Notes: generated by a model not told the origin, from the letters alone. DNA of 64,000 bases from Marinobacter sp. LA51 (GCF_030297175.1 NZ_AP028070.1:2976001-3040000); one strand, 5' to 3'; numbered from the stretch's first letter, positions 45,639-55,768 are shown. Made by a program: numbers and translations.

Positions 45639-46379
45639 ATGCGCATCCCCAGAATCTATACCGACTCGCCACTCAGTGACGGCGTGACAACTGACCTGGA
45701 CGACAACGCCGCCCAGCACGTTGGAAGGGTGCTGCGCATGCAGCCAGGCCAGGAATTGCGCCTGTTCAACGGCGACGGTCAAGACTACCCCGCCACCATC
45801 ACCACCGCCGGCAAGAAACAGGTGGAAGTGCTGGTTGGCGCGCCCGAGGCCAACGCCACCGAATCCCCCCTGGAAATCGTACTCGGCCAGACCCTCTCCA
45901 AGGGCGACCGCATGGATTATGCGGTGCAGAAAGCCGTGGAAATGGGCGTTACCCGCATTGTGCCCCTGACCACCGAACGCTGTGAGGTAAAACTCAAAGG
46001 CGACCGGGAAGACAAGCGCCTGCGCCACTGGCAATCAGTGGCCGTCAGCGCGGCCGAACAATGCGGCCGCGCCCGGGTGCCTGAGATCCTGCCGGTAATG
46101 ACGGTTCAACAGTGGCTGGAACACAGCCGCGACTGCGACGCCCGGCTGGTTTTGCATCACCGCACCGAACAATCCCTGAGCGCCATGGCCAAGCCCGGCC
46201 GCATTGCCCTGATGATCGGCCCGGAAGGCGGTCTGTCCGCGGATGAAATCACCCTCGCCGAGCAAGACGGTTTCCTGCCCGTGGCCCTCGGCCCCCGTGT
46301 TTTGCGCACCGAAACCGCCCCCGTTGCCGCTATGGCCCTATGCCAGTGGTTGTGGGGCGATGTTGGAAGCGAAGCCTGA
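45639..46379 (+). CDS. rsmE: 16S rRNA m3U1498 methyltransferase
   Basis: The 246-residue protein has an N-terminal PUA-like domain and a C-terminal SPOUT knot with MIGPEGGLSADEI (about 192-204) and LGPRVLRTETAPVAAM (about 217-232). It methylates U1498 of 16S rRNA. It begins 15 bases after bioA. A 100-base palindromic repeat follows about 115 bases after the stop. Confidence 0.95.
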   Translation: MRIPRIYTDSPLSDGVTTDLDDNAAQHVGRVLRMQPGQELRLFNGDGQDYPATITTAGKKQVEVLVGAPEANATESPLEIVLGQTLSKGDRMDYAVQKAVEMGVTRIVPLTTERCEVKLKGDREDKRLRHWQSVAVSAAEQCGRARVPEILPVMTVQQWLEHSRDCDARLVLHHRTEQSLSAMAKPGRIALMIGPEGGLSADEITLAEQDGFLPVALGPRVLRTETAPVAAMALCQWLWGDVGSEA

Positions 46380-46496
46380 CGACTCTTCACAACCCCACTG
46401 CCCGCTCTTTATCGGCAGCCAAGTCATTGACACTACACACCAGTACAAACATTATCCTTGCCTGACTGCACGTGCGACTCCCAGATATGGGCCAGT

Positions 46497-46596
46497 CTAC
46501 GGAAAGTTCTCTTCAGAACTGTGCGTAGCCATGGATGGCGGAGCTCAAGCGCCACATGGATGTGCTTGAGCGGGTTCTGAAGAGAACTTTCCGTAG
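46497..46596. repeat. Large nested palindromic repeat (REP/BIME-like)
   Basis: A perfect 23-base inverted repeat (46497-46519 and 46574-46596; CTACGGAAAGTTCTCTTCAG and its mirror) encloses a second stem, GCTCAAGC/GCTTGAGC (46543-46571), with CACATGGATGTG at the tip. The core resembles GCCATGGATGGCGG... elements that I recall as dispersed in Marinobacter genomes. No target-site duplication is clear. It may also act as a terminator or mRNA-stability element after rsmE. Confidence 0.75.
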
Positions 46597-46642
46597 GGTG
46601 GCGACCTCTGCAGTAACACCAACCGGTAATGGCGAGTAGCGG

Positions 46643-47872
46643 ATGACAAGCTTGTTCACCACCCCTGAATTCTGGCAATACCTCAGCATTCCCATCATCG
46701 CGGCGCTGATTGGCTGGACCACCAACTGGCTCGCCATCAAGATGACCTTCTTCCCGCTGGAATTCATCGGCAAGCCGCCGCTATTGGGCTGGCAAGGCAT
46801 CATCCCCTCAAAAGCCCGAAAAATGGCCGCCATCAGTGTCGATGCCACCATTTCCAAAATCGGCACCGTTAACGAAATCTTCCAGCAGATTGACCCGAAA
46901 GTCCTCGCCACCCACATCGTCTATACGGTAGACAGCCGCATCGAAGAATACGTGGACGAAATGATGCTGCGGGAATACCCCACCTTCTGGGAAAACCTGC
47001 CAGCCTCGGCCCGCAACATGGTGTATGACCGGGTTCGAAAATCGACACCCCAGCTTGTCGACAACCTCGTGGAGGATATCTCGGCGAACATCGAAGACCT
47101 GCTCGACATCAAAGGTATGGTCATCGAACGGCTGGCCAGCGACAAAAAGTTGTTGAACAAGATCTTCCTGGAGTGCGGCGAAGTCGAGTTTCGCTTTATC
47201 GTCAATTCCGGCCTCTACTTCGGCTTCCTGTTCGGCCTGATCCAGATGACCGTCTGGTACTTCTACCAGAGCTGGTGGGTACTGCCGTTTTTTGGCCTAT
47301 TGGTAGGCTGGGCCACCAACTGGATAGCCCTGAACGTCATCTTCCGCCCGCTGCAGCCAAAGAAAGTCGGCCCGTTCCGGATACAGGGACTCTTCCTCAA
47401 GCGCCAACCGGCGGTGGCCGAATCCTTCTGCCACATTGTCACCCACGAAATCCTGACCGTCGGCAACATCATTAACGCCATACTGACCGGCCCCAAGGGT
47501 GACCGCGCTCGCAACATGGTGAAAAAACACATCAAGCCTCTAGTGGATGAAACCGCCGGCATGGGCAAAGCACTGACCCAGGTCGCCTTTGGGCCCACTG
47601 GCTTCGCCACCCTGAAAAAGCAGGTGGGCGAAAAAGCCATCGAAATTTCCCAGACCTCCTTCGACAACCCGGTGTTCGAACAGGACCGGGCCCGGGCAGT
47701 CGAATCGATCATGGTGGAACGAATGATCGCCCTGTCCTCAGAAGAGTTTCAGGACTTGCTCCGACCCTGCTTTCAGGAAGACGAAATCAAGCTGATCCTG
47801 GTCGGCGCGTTCCTCGGTATGACGGCAGGTTTCTGTCAGCTGGTGTTCGTATTTGGCCAAGCGGTTTTCTAG
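46643..47872 (+). CDS. DUF445 family membrane protein
   Basis: The 409-residue protein has paired N- and C-terminal membrane segments and an internal repeat: GWTTNWLAIKMTFFPLEFIG near residue 24 and GWATNWIALNVIFRPLQPKK near residue 222, both with the TNWLA/IALK pattern of DUF445 (YheB/YjiN-like). A long helical region (about 60-190) separates them. Function is unknown. It is preceded by the palindromic repeat and followed by an HDOD-domain gene. Confidence 0.88.
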   Translation: MTSLFTTPEFWQYLSIPIIAALIGWTTNWLAIKMTFFPLEFIGKPPLLGWQGIIPSKARKMAAISVDATISKIGTVNEIFQQIDPKVLATHIVYTVDSRIEEYVDEMMLREYPTFWENLPASARNMVYDRVRKSTPQLVDNLVEDISANIEDLLDIKGMVIERLASDKKLLNKIFLECGEVEFRFIVNSGLYFGFLFGLIQMTVWYFYQSWWVLPFFGLLVGWATNWIALNVIFRPLQPKKVGPFRIQGLFLKRQPAVAESFCHIVTHEILTVGNIINAILTGPKGDRARNMVKKHIKPLVDETAGMGKALTQVAFGPTGFATLKKQVGEKAIEISQTSFDNPVFEQDRARAVESIMVERMIALSSEEFQDLLRPCFQEDEIKLILVGAFLGMTAGFCQLVFVFGQAVF

Positions 47873-47983
47873 CCTAGGAACGGTTTCGAGCTGGTTACAG
47901 ACTGTGCAAGTGTCCGGCCGCCGACTATACTGCGCGAGGAAGGATGCGTAACTCTTTACGACTGATTGGCTCGGAGGCAATGG

Positions 47984-49033
47984 ATGCCAGGCTTTCTATC
48001 CTGGATTACGAGTTTATTCTCATCGCCACAACCGCCAACACCGGTGTTACCGGAAGCACGGCTGATCAACCCAGCCAAAGAGCAAACGAACGACGACGAC
48101 CTCGAGAACGGGCTAGAACTGACCCGCAAGCTGGAGGAAAATCTGTTTTGCTGGCTGCTGGATGCCAAACCCTCTGCACTAAACGGAGAGTCTTCGCCTG
48201 CTCCTGAGATTCTGGCCGAACTGGAACATCGCCTGAATGAAGACCAGCTGGACGAGCTGCCCCGGCAACCGCTAAGCCTCCCGATGTTGCTAAGAGCCCT
48301 GACCGATGAGTCCACCGCCCGTCAGCGTGTGACCGAGATTATCCTCAGGGATCCGGGACTGACTGATCAGTTGCTGCAGGTTGCCAACAGTCCCTTTTTC
48401 CGCCACGGCGACAAAATCATCGAGTCGATTGACCAAGCGGTTTTTCTACTTGGTATCGATGGTATCCGGAATGTGGTGTCTGCGGCTGTGATGCGCCCAA
48501 TGATGGCAGCACGTAACAGTGGCGAAGCACTGTTCGCCAAGCGGGTCTGGCGCTGGGGCCTCTCCTGCGCACGGGCCTCCGAACAGATTGCCAAGCTCCA
48601 TAACGCCGACACCAGTGCCCACTTCATGGCAGGGCTTCTGCCGGCCCTGGCCTACATCACCCTGTTCAGGGAGTTGCAGCGGATCTGCCGTGCGCATCAG
48701 AACAGCGCCCCGCCCCCCGCACTGATCCGGCAGGCCATGACCCGTTATCAGTGGTCCACCAGCCAGCTGCTGGCCAAGGCCTGGAATCTTCCTCCGAGGT
48801 TCAGCGCGCTGTTGCTGGCAGCAGAACGTCCGGCCCCAAGACAGGACCACACGCCGCTAAACGACGGCATCATCATCGGCACCCGAGAGGTGCTTCACCA
48901 CGCCAACCAGCGCAATTTGGTTGAGGACGACCTGCCCAAGGTGGTGCAACTTAACCCACAGCAAATCAAACTGGTTCGGGAATCGTTGCTGGCCATGCTG
49001 CGTGATGAGGGGCGCTCACCCGCCCGACTGTGA
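47984..49033 (+). CDS. HDOD-domain signalling protein
   Basis: The 349-residue protein contains an HDOD domain (about 85-285) with LSLPMLLRALTDESTARQRV, ILRDPGLTDQLLQVANSPFF and AVFLLGIDGIRNVVSA, the typical non-catalytic HD-like pattern. HDOD proteins act in signal networks linked to motility, c-di-GMP or stress, often binding partners rather than hydrolysing. The start is placed at ATG 47984 because GGAGG lies six bases upstream; the frame opens earlier at a TTG. Its last 18 bases overlap the convergent YihY gene. Confidence 0.88.
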   Translation: MPGFLSWITSLFSSPQPPTPVLPEARLINPAKEQTNDDDLENGLELTRKLEENLFCWLLDAKPSALNGESSPAPEILAELEHRLNEDQLDELPRQPLSLPMLLRALTDESTARQRVTEIILRDPGLTDQLLQVANSPFFRHGDKIIESIDQAVFLLGIDGIRNVVSAAVMRPMMAARNSGEALFAKRVWRWGLSCARASEQIAKLHNADTSAHFMAGLLPALAYITLFRELQRICRAHQNSAPPPALIRQAMTRYQWSTSQLLAKAWNLPPRFSALLLAAERPAPRQDHTPLNDGIIIGTREVLHHANQRNLVEDDLPKVVQLNPQQIKLVRESLLAMLRDEGRSPARL

Positions 49034-50377
49034 CACCGGATCCTGCTCCGCTTCCTTAACGGTTTGCTGAATAGTCTTACCGGTTTTAAGCAACTCGGAG
49101 AAGGGCGTAGTCAATCGCTCTTCCTCGCCATGCAGCAGGTCAAAAGGCAGGTCAAGCGGCAACCGGTCCACCACCCGATCCTCGTCGCGACGAACCACCT
49201 TGAGCACGTCGGCAATCGAAATGCCATCAAGCGACCGGCCAGGAACCAGCTGGTCACCCTGACGCCCCGCTAGCGACAGCAACCCGGCTCGAATCAGCTT
49301 GTCACTCACGCCCCGAGTCACCTCGCCGGGCACACTCAAGCGATGCTCGAGCACCTCCTGTTGAGGCGCGGCTTCACCCTCTGTGAAGGGTTTCGCCACC
49401 ATCCACATCAAGGCCAAGGCCACTTTCTCCTGCAACTCCGGCGCCAGTTGGACCTGCCGACGCTTGGCAACCGAGCTTGGATTCTGCATATAGAACGCCA
49501 GACTGGCCCCCAACAGCAGGATCATCCAGTTCAGGTAAGTCCATATCAGTAGGATGATACCAATGGCGAAGCTGGAATAGATGGCGGCGTACTTGGCGGA
49601 ACCAGCCACGAACGACGCAAACAGCATCCCCGCAGCCTGCCAGGACACCCCGGCAACCAGACCGCCAATAAAGGCATAACGAAGCTTCACCCGGGTGTTC
49701 GGCATGAAAATGTAGACAAAGGTGAAGGCGCCCACCACCAGGAAGAACGGGGTAAAACGGCTGGCCACCAGAATCAGGGAGCCGAATGGTTCAATCTCGA
49801 TCAGGGTCTGAACAAAGGTAGAGGAGAAGATGGTGGCACTGACACCAATGGCCGACACCATTAACAGCGGTCCCACCATAATGACGCTCAGATAGTTACT
49901 GAACCGCTGCGCCATCGAGCGCATGTCCGGCACCCGCCAGATCATGTTGAACGAACGCTCGATCTTCTGCAGCAACGAAACCACGGTGTAGACCAGCAGC
50001 GCCAGGCCCAGAGACCCCAACACGCCCACCTTCATGTTGTCGACAAACCCCAGGATTTGCTCCGCCAACTCGATCCCCTGAGGTCCCATGGGCTGGAAAA
50101 ACTGGAACAGGAAGGGCTCCATGCGCTGGTGAACACCCAGTGCCTTCAACACAGAGAAACTGAGCGCCAGCAGCGGCACGATACTGAGCAACGTGGTGTA
50201 CACCAAACTCATGGCATGCAGGGTCAACTGGCCACTGATAACATCCCGCGCCAGCGCGTAAACCGAGCGACCTGCCTTATAAAGCCAGGTCCAGGGCCAG
50301 CTGCTCGGTGGGTTGGGATTAGCCAGAATCCAGTCTTCTGCCGCCTGAAGCCGTTCTCTAAATTGGAAAGAAGCCAC
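49016..50377 (-). CDS. YihY/BrkB family inner-membrane protein
   Basis: The 453-residue protein has six hydrophobic segments in the first 300 residues and the YihY/BrkB pattern (LHAMSLVYTTLLSIVPLLALSFS, LVYTVVSLLQKIERSFNMIW, and GSAKYAAIYSSFAIGIILLIW). The C-terminal 150 residues are cytoplasmic, with a winged-helix-like appearance, a common extension in pseudomonad members. The family was once mislabelled RNase BN; the function is unsettled. It overlaps the convergent HDOD gene by 18 bases. Confidence 0.9.
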   Translation of the reverse strand: MASFQFRERLQAAEDWILANPNPPSSWPWTWLYKAGRSVYALARDVISGQLTLHAMSLVYTTLLSIVPLLALSFSVLKALGVHQRMEPFLFQFFQPMGPQGIELAEQILGFVDNMKVGVLGSLGLALLVYTVVSLLQKIERSFNMIWRVPDMRSMAQRFSNYLSVIMVGPLLMVSAIGVSATIFSSTFVQTLIEIEPFGSLILVASRFTPFFLVVGAFTFVYIFMPNTRVKLRYAFIGGLVAGVSWQAAGMLFASFVAGSAKYAAIYSSFAIGIILLIWTYLNWMILLLGASLAFYMQNPSSVAKRRQVQLAPELQEKVALALMWMVAKPFTEGEAAPQQEVLEHRLSVPGEVTRGVSDKLIRAGLLSLAGRQGDQLVPGRSLDGISIADVLKVVRRDEDRVVDRLPLDLPFDLLHGEEERLTTPFSELLKTGKTIQQTVKEAEQDPVSQSGG

Positions 50378-50460
50378 TTAGCATCCTGTTCTCAAGGTTT
50401 CTTACAGGTTATCAGTCAGATAACCAAAAACGCACCTCATTCTGACCATTTTGCGCAAGT

Positions 50461-51396
50461 TCAGTCCACGGAGACGAGATTTCGCGCCGTAATATCGACA
50501 ATTCTCTGTCGAGCTTCGCGACTTGCCCATGCCGAATGTGGGGTCACGATCAGGTTGGGAATATCGCCTGCCAGTAACGGGTTACCGTTTCGGGGCGGCT
50601 CTTCTGTCAAGACATCAAAACCGGCGCCACCGACTTCGCCCGATCTCAGGGCATCCGCCAACGCCTGCTCGTCCACCAGTCCGCCGCGGCTGGTGTTGAT
50701 CAGCAGCGCGTCGTTTTTCATCATCTTTAACTCACGGGCACCGATCAGGTTACGGGTGTCGTCGGTGAGCAGGCAGTGGAGTGACAGCACATCCACCTGT
50801 GGCAGCAGTTCGTCCAGGGGCAGGCGCGGGTAGCCATCCACCTCCGAGGCCGACTGGCCCGGCCGTGCGCCCAACAGGACTTTCATTCCAAAGGCTTCGG
50901 CCCTCTTAATGACCCCCTGGCCCAAATCACCATAACCCAGAACGCCCAGTGTACGGCCCTCAAGTTCCATGATCGGATGGTCCATCAGGCAGAACATGTC
51001 GCTCTTGCCCCAGCGACCGGCGCGCACATCGCGATCGTAATCCAGCAACCGGGTGGCAAGGGCCAGAATCAACGCCATGGTGTGCTGGGCGACCGTTGAG
51101 CGGCCGTAATTCGTCACGTTCAGCACCCGGATACCATGATCGCGAGCTGCGTCTTTATCGATGTTGTTAATCCCGGTGGCCACGACCGCAATGGTGGTCA
51201 GGTCAGGGCAGGCTTCGAAATGCTCTCGCGTGAGCACCACCTTGTTGACGATCACCGTATCGAAGCCGTGAATGCGGCCAACGACCTCATCCGGCGCCGT
51301 TTTACCGTGTTTAACCAGATCTCCGGTGATACGCTCAATGGGAGCGAGATCAACATCGTTGCCCAGTGTATTGGCATCGAGGAATACTGCTTTCAT
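50461..51396 (-). CDS. D-2-hydroxyacid dehydrogenase (glycerate dehydrogenase-like)
   Basis: The 311-residue NAD(P)-dependent enzyme has the Rossmann motif GVLGYGDLGQGVIKRAEAFG (about 148-167), the Arg/Glu/His catalytic set in NTSRGGLVDEQAL, FDVLTEEPP and TPHSAWAS. It most resembles hydroxypyruvate/glycerate dehydrogenases. The start at 51396 follows AGGAGAAAAGC and gives MKAVFLDANTLG. It is divergent from tpm with 77 bases between starts. Confidence 0.9.
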   Translation of the reverse strand: MKAVFLDANTLGNDVDLAPIERITGDLVKHGKTAPDEVVGRIHGFDTVIVNKVVLTREHFEACPDLTTIAVVATGINNIDKDAARDHGIRVLNVTNYGRSTVAQHTMALILALATRLLDYDRDVRAGRWGKSDMFCLMDHPIMELEGRTLGVLGYGDLGQGVIKRAEAFGMKVLLGARPGQSASEVDGYPRLPLDELLPQVDVLSLHCLLTDDTRNLIGARELKMMKNDALLINTSRGGLVDEQALADALRSGEVGGAGFDVLTEEPPRNGNPLLAGDIPNLIVTPHSAWASREARQRIVDITARNLVSVD

Positions 51397-51473
51397 GCTT
51401 TTCTCCTGAATCAAGACAGGCAAAGATTAGGGTAGACTTGAGCATACGTCCAAACCAGAGGGAGTGGAAAACC

Positions 51474-52127
51474 ATGGATCATGAGTTCTGGCACGAACGC
51501 TGGGCCAAAAAGGAAATCGGCTTTCACGAGGGCACCGTTAACCAGTACCTCTACGACCACTGGCCGGAACTGGCCGGCAAAGCCGCCAGCGCCGTTTTTG
51601 TCCCCCTGTGCGGTAAAGCCCACGACATGTGGTGGCTGCACGACCGTGGTCATCCGGTGATCGGCGTCGAGCTGAGCGAAGTCGCCTGCAAAGACTTCTT
51701 CGAAGAAGGCGGCGAAAAAGCCAAGGTCCATCCGGGCGAACCCTTCATTACCTTCAAGCACAACAATCTGGAGCTCTGGTGCGGCGACTTTTTCCAGCTG
51801 GTTCCGGCCGACCTGAAACACACCCGCCTGGTTTATGACCGGGCCGCTCTGATCGCCCTGCCACCCCACATGCGCAAGAGCTACGTGGAGCACCTGACCG
51901 CGATCATCCCGGATGACACCAAGATACTGCTGATCACCCTAGACTACGACACCGAAATCAAAGGCCCGCCATTTAACGTCAGCGATGACGAAGTGATGGA
52001 ACTCTATTCGGCGGACTACACCGTCGAACACATCGTCACCAACACCCTGGCCAAAGACCACCCGTTCACCAAACGCAAAGGCCTGGCCGGTGCCACCGAA
52101 AGCGTGTTCCGCCTGACGAAGAAGTAA
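51474..52127 (+). CDS. tpm: Thiopurine S-methyltransferase
   Basis: The 217-residue SAM-dependent methyltransferase has the TPMT pattern HEFWHERWAKKEIGFHEG at the start, the SAM site VFVPLCGKAHDMWWL (about 42-56) and GVELSEVACKDFFEE. Bacterial Tpm enzymes methylate selenium and tellurium compounds as well as thiopurines. The start is set at 51474 behind GAGGGAG; the frame extends upstream without similarity. A strong hairpin lies 44 bases downstream. Confidence 0.93.
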   Translation: MDHEFWHERWAKKEIGFHEGTVNQYLYDHWPELAGKAASAVFVPLCGKAHDMWWLHDRGHPVIGVELSEVACKDFFEEGGEKAKVHPGEPFITFKHNNLELWCGDFFQLVPADLKHTRLVYDRAALIALPPHMRKSYVEHLTAIIPDDTKILLITLDYDTEIKGPPFNVSDDEVMELYSADYTVEHIVTNTLAKDHPFTKRKGLAGATESVFRLTKK

Positions 52128-52171
52128 CGACACCCTCCCCGGAAACACCCCGCGATTCTGATCGGAGTGTG

Positions 52172-52246
52172 AGGGGTGTCTTTGTGTGACCGCTTGTTTG
52201 TCTGAGCAAAGCGAGTTTCAACAAGCGGTCACACAAAGACACCCCT
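52172..52246. repeat. Long perfect hairpin repeat, 26-base stem
   Basis: AGGGGTGTCTTTGTGTGACC plus CGCTTGT (52172-52197) pairs perfectly with 52221-52246 around a 23-base loop. The stem has no T-tract, so it is more like a REP-type or mobile palindrome than a classical terminator. Its sequence differs from the nested palindrome at 46497-46596, so it would be a second family. Confidence 0.75.
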
Positions 52247-52516
52247 TGCGCTCCAGCCCCACCCTGCCGGCAGCAAGCCTCCCACCCCGTAACACAATTT
52301 AATGAACCTTAACCACTTCCCAACTGTCCTATTTTTCGAGCGTGAACTAAGCTCAAATTAAGCAAGCGGCCGCAGCTCAGTATTTGCCGGGCAGCTTGTA
52401 TGTATCCATTTCTTCCACCCATAACTACACCAACCGCCCTCACAGGCGGAACCGATGCAACGGGGATATTGCGTGAACTGAGAGTCGATTATAAGAGAGC
52501 AAGCGAGGGGCCATCT
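52247..52516. other. Leader region upstream of prkA
   Basis: With the hairpin at 52172-52246 this makes up a gene-free gap of 389 bases. I see no gene, no clear sigma-54 promoter (no GG-N10-GC match), and no strong sigma-70 pair. An AT-rich stretch occurs near 52320-52365. The prkA promoter is presumably here. Confidence 0.5.
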
Positions 52517-54439
52517 ATGACCATCATGCAGCACTTTAAAAACAGGTATGAGAGTACTCAGGAAGAAGAGTTTACCCTGGAGGAATACCTGGAGATCTGC
52601 AAAAAGGACCCAACGGCCTATGCCACGGCCGCTGAGCGAATGTTAATTGCCATTGGCGAGCCAGAACTTGTCGACACCTCCCGTGACCATCGCCTGTCAC
52701 GCATCTTCTCCAACAAGGTTATCAAGCGATACCCTGAATTCTCCGAGTTCTACGGCATGGAAGAAGCCGTGGAAAATATCGTGTCCTTCTTCCGCCATGC
52801 CGCCCAAGGCCTGGAAGAGAAGAAACAGATCCTGTATCTGCTCGGCCCGGTTGGCGGCGGTAAATCGTCCCTGGCGGAAAAACTCAAAGCCCTGATGCAG
52901 AAGGTGCCCTTCTACGCCATCAAGGGTTCGCCGGTGAACGAATCGCCCCTTGGGTTGTTTGACCCCGCGGAGGACGCCCAGATTCTGGAGGAAGAATACG
53001 GCATCCCCTCCCGCTACCTGCAAAACATTATTTCGCCTTGGGCGGTCAAGCGGCTGCACGAATTCGGCGGCGACATCAGCCAGTTCAAGGTTGTAAAAAG
53101 ATATCCCTCGGTACTGGACCAGGTTGGGGTCTCCAAGACCGAGCCTGGTGACGACAACAACCAGGACATCTCTGCCCTGGTGGGTAAGGTTAACATCCGC
53201 ATGCTGGAGGACTTCTCCCAGGACGACGCCGACGCCTACAGTTTCAGCGGCGGCCTGTGCAAAGCCAACCAGGGCCTGCTGGAATTCGTGGAGATGTTCA
53301 AGGCACCGATCAAAGTGCTGCACCCGCTGCTGACCGCGACTCAGGAAGGCAACTACAACACCACCGAAGGCATGGGCTCAGTACCCTTCGACGGCGTCAT
53401 CCTGGCCCACTCCAACGAATCGGAATGGCAGACTTTCCGCAACAACAAGCACAATGAGGCGTTTCTGGACCGGGTCTACATCGTGAAGGTGCCCTACTGT
53501 GTCCGGGTTACCGAAGAGATCGAGATCTACAAGAAGCTATTGAAGAACAGCTCCCTGTCCGGTGCCCCCTGCGCCCCCGATACCCTCGACATGCTGGCCC
53601 AGTTCTCAGTGCTGTCGCGCATCAAGGAACCGGAAAACTCCAGTATCTTCTCGAAGATGCGCGTATACGACGGCCAGAACATCAAGGATACCGACCCCAA
53701 GGCCAAGTCGATTCAGGAATATAGGGATTCCGCCGGCGTAAACGAGGGCATGGACGGCCTGTCCACCCGCTTCGCGTTCAAGATCCTGTCAAAAGTGTTC
53801 AACTTTGATACCGCGGAAGTGGCGGCCAACCCCGTCCACCTGCTGTATGTGATTGAAAAACAGATCGAACAGGAGCAATACACGCCCGAGGTTCAGGAGC
53901 GCTACCTGCGCTTCATCAAGGAATTCCTGGCACCGCACTACGTCCAGTTCATTGGCAAGGAAATCCAGACCGCCTACCTGGAGAGCTACAGCGAATACGG
54001 CCAGAACCTGTTCGATCGCTACGTCACCTATGCCGACTTCTGGATTCAGGACCAGGAATACCGGGATCCCGAAACCGGCGAGATTCTCGACCGCTCATCC
54101 ATCAACGATGAGCTGGAGAAAATCGAGAAACCGGCGGGCATCAGCAATCCGAAAGACTTCCGCAACGAGGTGGTCAATTTTGTCCTGCGGGCGCGGGCCA
54201 ACAACCAGGGCCGCAACCCGTCCTGGCTCAGTTACGAGAAGCTGCGCAGCGTGATCGAGAAGAAAATGTTCTCGAACACAGAGGATCTGCTGCCGGTTAT
54301 TTCCTTCAACCCGAAAGCCAGTCAGGAAGATCAGAAGAAGCACAAGCAGTTCGTCGAGCGAATGGTCGATCGAGGCTACACGGAGAAACAGGTTCGCCTG
54401 CTTGCAGAGTGGTACCTGCGGGTTCGTAAGTCTCACTAA
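52517..54439 (+). CDS. prkA: PrkA (YeaG-type) AAA/serine kinase
   Basis: The 640-residue protein has an N-terminal AAA domain with Walker A GPVGGGKSS (110-118) and the C-terminal PrkA domain. PrkA/YeaG is a stress- and starvation-associated kinase or AAA protein, usually with YeaH and SpoVR-family partners, as here. The ATG at 52517 follows GAGGGG; an in-frame ATG at 52526 is possible. It lies 33 bases before yeaH. Confidence 0.94.
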   Translation: MTIMQHFKNRYESTQEEEFTLEEYLEICKKDPTAYATAAERMLIAIGEPELVDTSRDHRLSRIFSNKVIKRYPEFSEFYGMEEAVENIVSFFRHAAQGLEEKKQILYLLGPVGGGKSSLAEKLKALMQKVPFYAIKGSPVNESPLGLFDPAEDAQILEEEYGIPSRYLQNIISPWAVKRLHEFGGDISQFKVVKRYPSVLDQVGVSKTEPGDDNNQDISALVGKVNIRMLEDFSQDDADAYSFSGGLCKANQGLLEFVEMFKAPIKVLHPLLTATQEGNYNTTEGMGSVPFDGVILAHSNESEWQTFRNNKHNEAFLDRVYIVKVPYCVRVTEEIEIYKKLLKNSSLSGAPCAPDTLDMLAQFSVLSRIKEPENSSIFSKMRVYDGQNIKDTDPKAKSIQEYRDSAGVNEGMDGLSTRFAFKILSKVFNFDTAEVAANPVHLLYVIEKQIEQEQYTPEVQERYLRFIKEFLAPHYVQFIGKEIQTAYLESYSEYGQNLFDRYVTYADFWIQDQEYRDPETGEILDRSSINDELEKIEKPAGISNPKDFRNEVVNFVLRARANNQGRNPSWLSYEKLRSVIEKKMFSNTEDLLPVISFNPKASQEDQKKHKQFVERMVDRGYTEKQVRLLAEWYLRVRKSH

Positions 54440-54472
54440 GTCAGCGGCCAACCGCTGAACTGGAGTAGCGCT

Positions 54473-55768
54473 ATGGGTATGACCCACGTCGTCGACCGGC
54501 GACTGAACGGCAAGAACAAAAGCGCGGTGAACCGGGAACGGTTCCTGCGCCGGTACCGCCACCACATCAAGAAAGCCGTGGCCGATGCTGTGCAACGGCG
54601 CTCGATCACCGACATTGAGCGGGGCGAGAGCGTCAGCATTCCAAGCCAGGATATCGAGGAGCCCATTTTCCATCATGGCCAGGGTGGCAAACGCGAGATG
54701 GTCCACCCGGGCAACCAGGAGTTTGTCGCCGGCGACACCATCCCCAAGCCGCCCGGCGGCGGTGGCGGCGGGCAGGGGCACGGCAAAGCCAGCCCAGATG
54801 GCGAGGGCATGGATGAATTCGCCTTCCAGATCACCCAGGAGGAGTTTCTCGACTTTCTGTTCGACGACCTCGAACTGCCCAACCTGGCCCGCAAGAAACT
54901 GAAAGACACCGAATCCTTCAAGTACGTCCGCTCCGGCTTCACCACCGAAGGTGTCCCGGCCAAACTCGATGTGGTGCGCTCGCTCCGGGGTGCTCATGCC
55001 CGACGGCTGGGTCTGGGTGGCGCCCGTAAGAAAAAGATTCGCGATCTGGAAGACCAGCTTGAGGCGCTGAAAATGGCGCCCGAGGATCTGGACCCGGCCT
55101 TCAGCCACGAAGACCAGATCCAGGTCCTGGAGGAGGAGATCGCCCGCCTGAAAGCCAACATCCGGCGCATTCCGTTCATCGACGAAATTGACTTGCGCTA
55201 CCGCCAGCATCAGAAACACCCGCAGCCGGCCACCAGTGCCGTCATGTTCTGCCTGATGGATGTATCGGGCTCGATGACCCAGATGCACAAGGACATTGCC
55301 AAGCGCTTTTTCATCCTGCTGTACCTGTTCCTGAAGAAGAACTACAAGAAGATCGAAGTGGTGTTCATCCGACACCACACCAGTGCCAAAGAGGTGGACG
55401 AAGAGGAGTTCTTCTATTCCAGGGAAACTGGCGGCACCATCGTCTCCAGCGCCCTGAAGCTGATGAAGAAGATTGTTGAATCCCGGTACCCGCCATCAGA
55501 GTGGAACATTTACGCGGCCCAGGCCTCGGACGGCGACAACTGGAACGACGACTCACCAGTGTGCAGCAAGATCCTGGCCGAGGGCATCCTGCCCCTGGTG
55601 CAGTATTACGCCTACACCGAGATCACGCCCCAGGATCACCAGATGCTGTGGTACGAGTACGAAAAAATCATGGAGCGCTTCCCCAATAGCTTCGCCATGC
55701 AACAGATCGCCGATCCGGGCGAGATCTATCCGGTATTCCGCCAGCTGTTTGAGAGGAAAGCCGCATGA
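54473..55768 (+). CDS. yeaH: YeaH (DUF444) VWA-like protein
   Basis: The 431-residue protein has a basic N-terminal DUF444 region ([20 protein letters not shown]), a Gly-rich linker (about 95-105) and a C-terminal von Willebrand A-like domain with the metal site DVSGSM (about residue 262-267, [15 protein letters not shown]). It is the constant partner of PrkA. Its stop overlaps the next gene by four bases (ATGA), so YeaH and SpoVR are translationally coupled. Confidence 0.93.
   Translation: MGMTHVVDRRLNGKNKSAVNRERFLRRYRHHIKKAVADAVQRRSITDIERGESVSIPSQDIEEPIFHHGQGGKREMVHPGNQEFVAGDTIPKPPGGGGGGQGHGKASPDGEGMDEFAFQITQEEFLDFLFDDLELPNLARKKLKDTESFKYVRSGFTTEGVPAKLDVVRSLRGAHARRLGLGGARKKKIRDLEDQLEALKMAPEDLDPAFSHEDQIQVLEEEIARLKANIRRIPFIDEIDLRYRQHQKHPQPATSAVMFCLMDVSGSMTQMHKDIAKRFFILLYLFLKKNYKKIEVVFIRHHTSAKEVDEEEFFYSRETGGTIVSSALKLMKKIVESRYPPSEWNIYAAQASDGDNWNDDSPVCSKILAEGILPLVQYYAYTEITPQDHQMLWYEYEKIMERFPNSFAMQQIADPGEIYPVFRQLFERKAA

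Noticed and set aside
52320..52516. Sigma-54 promoter upstream of prkA
   Set aside because: No GG-N10-GC arrangement close to consensus was found.
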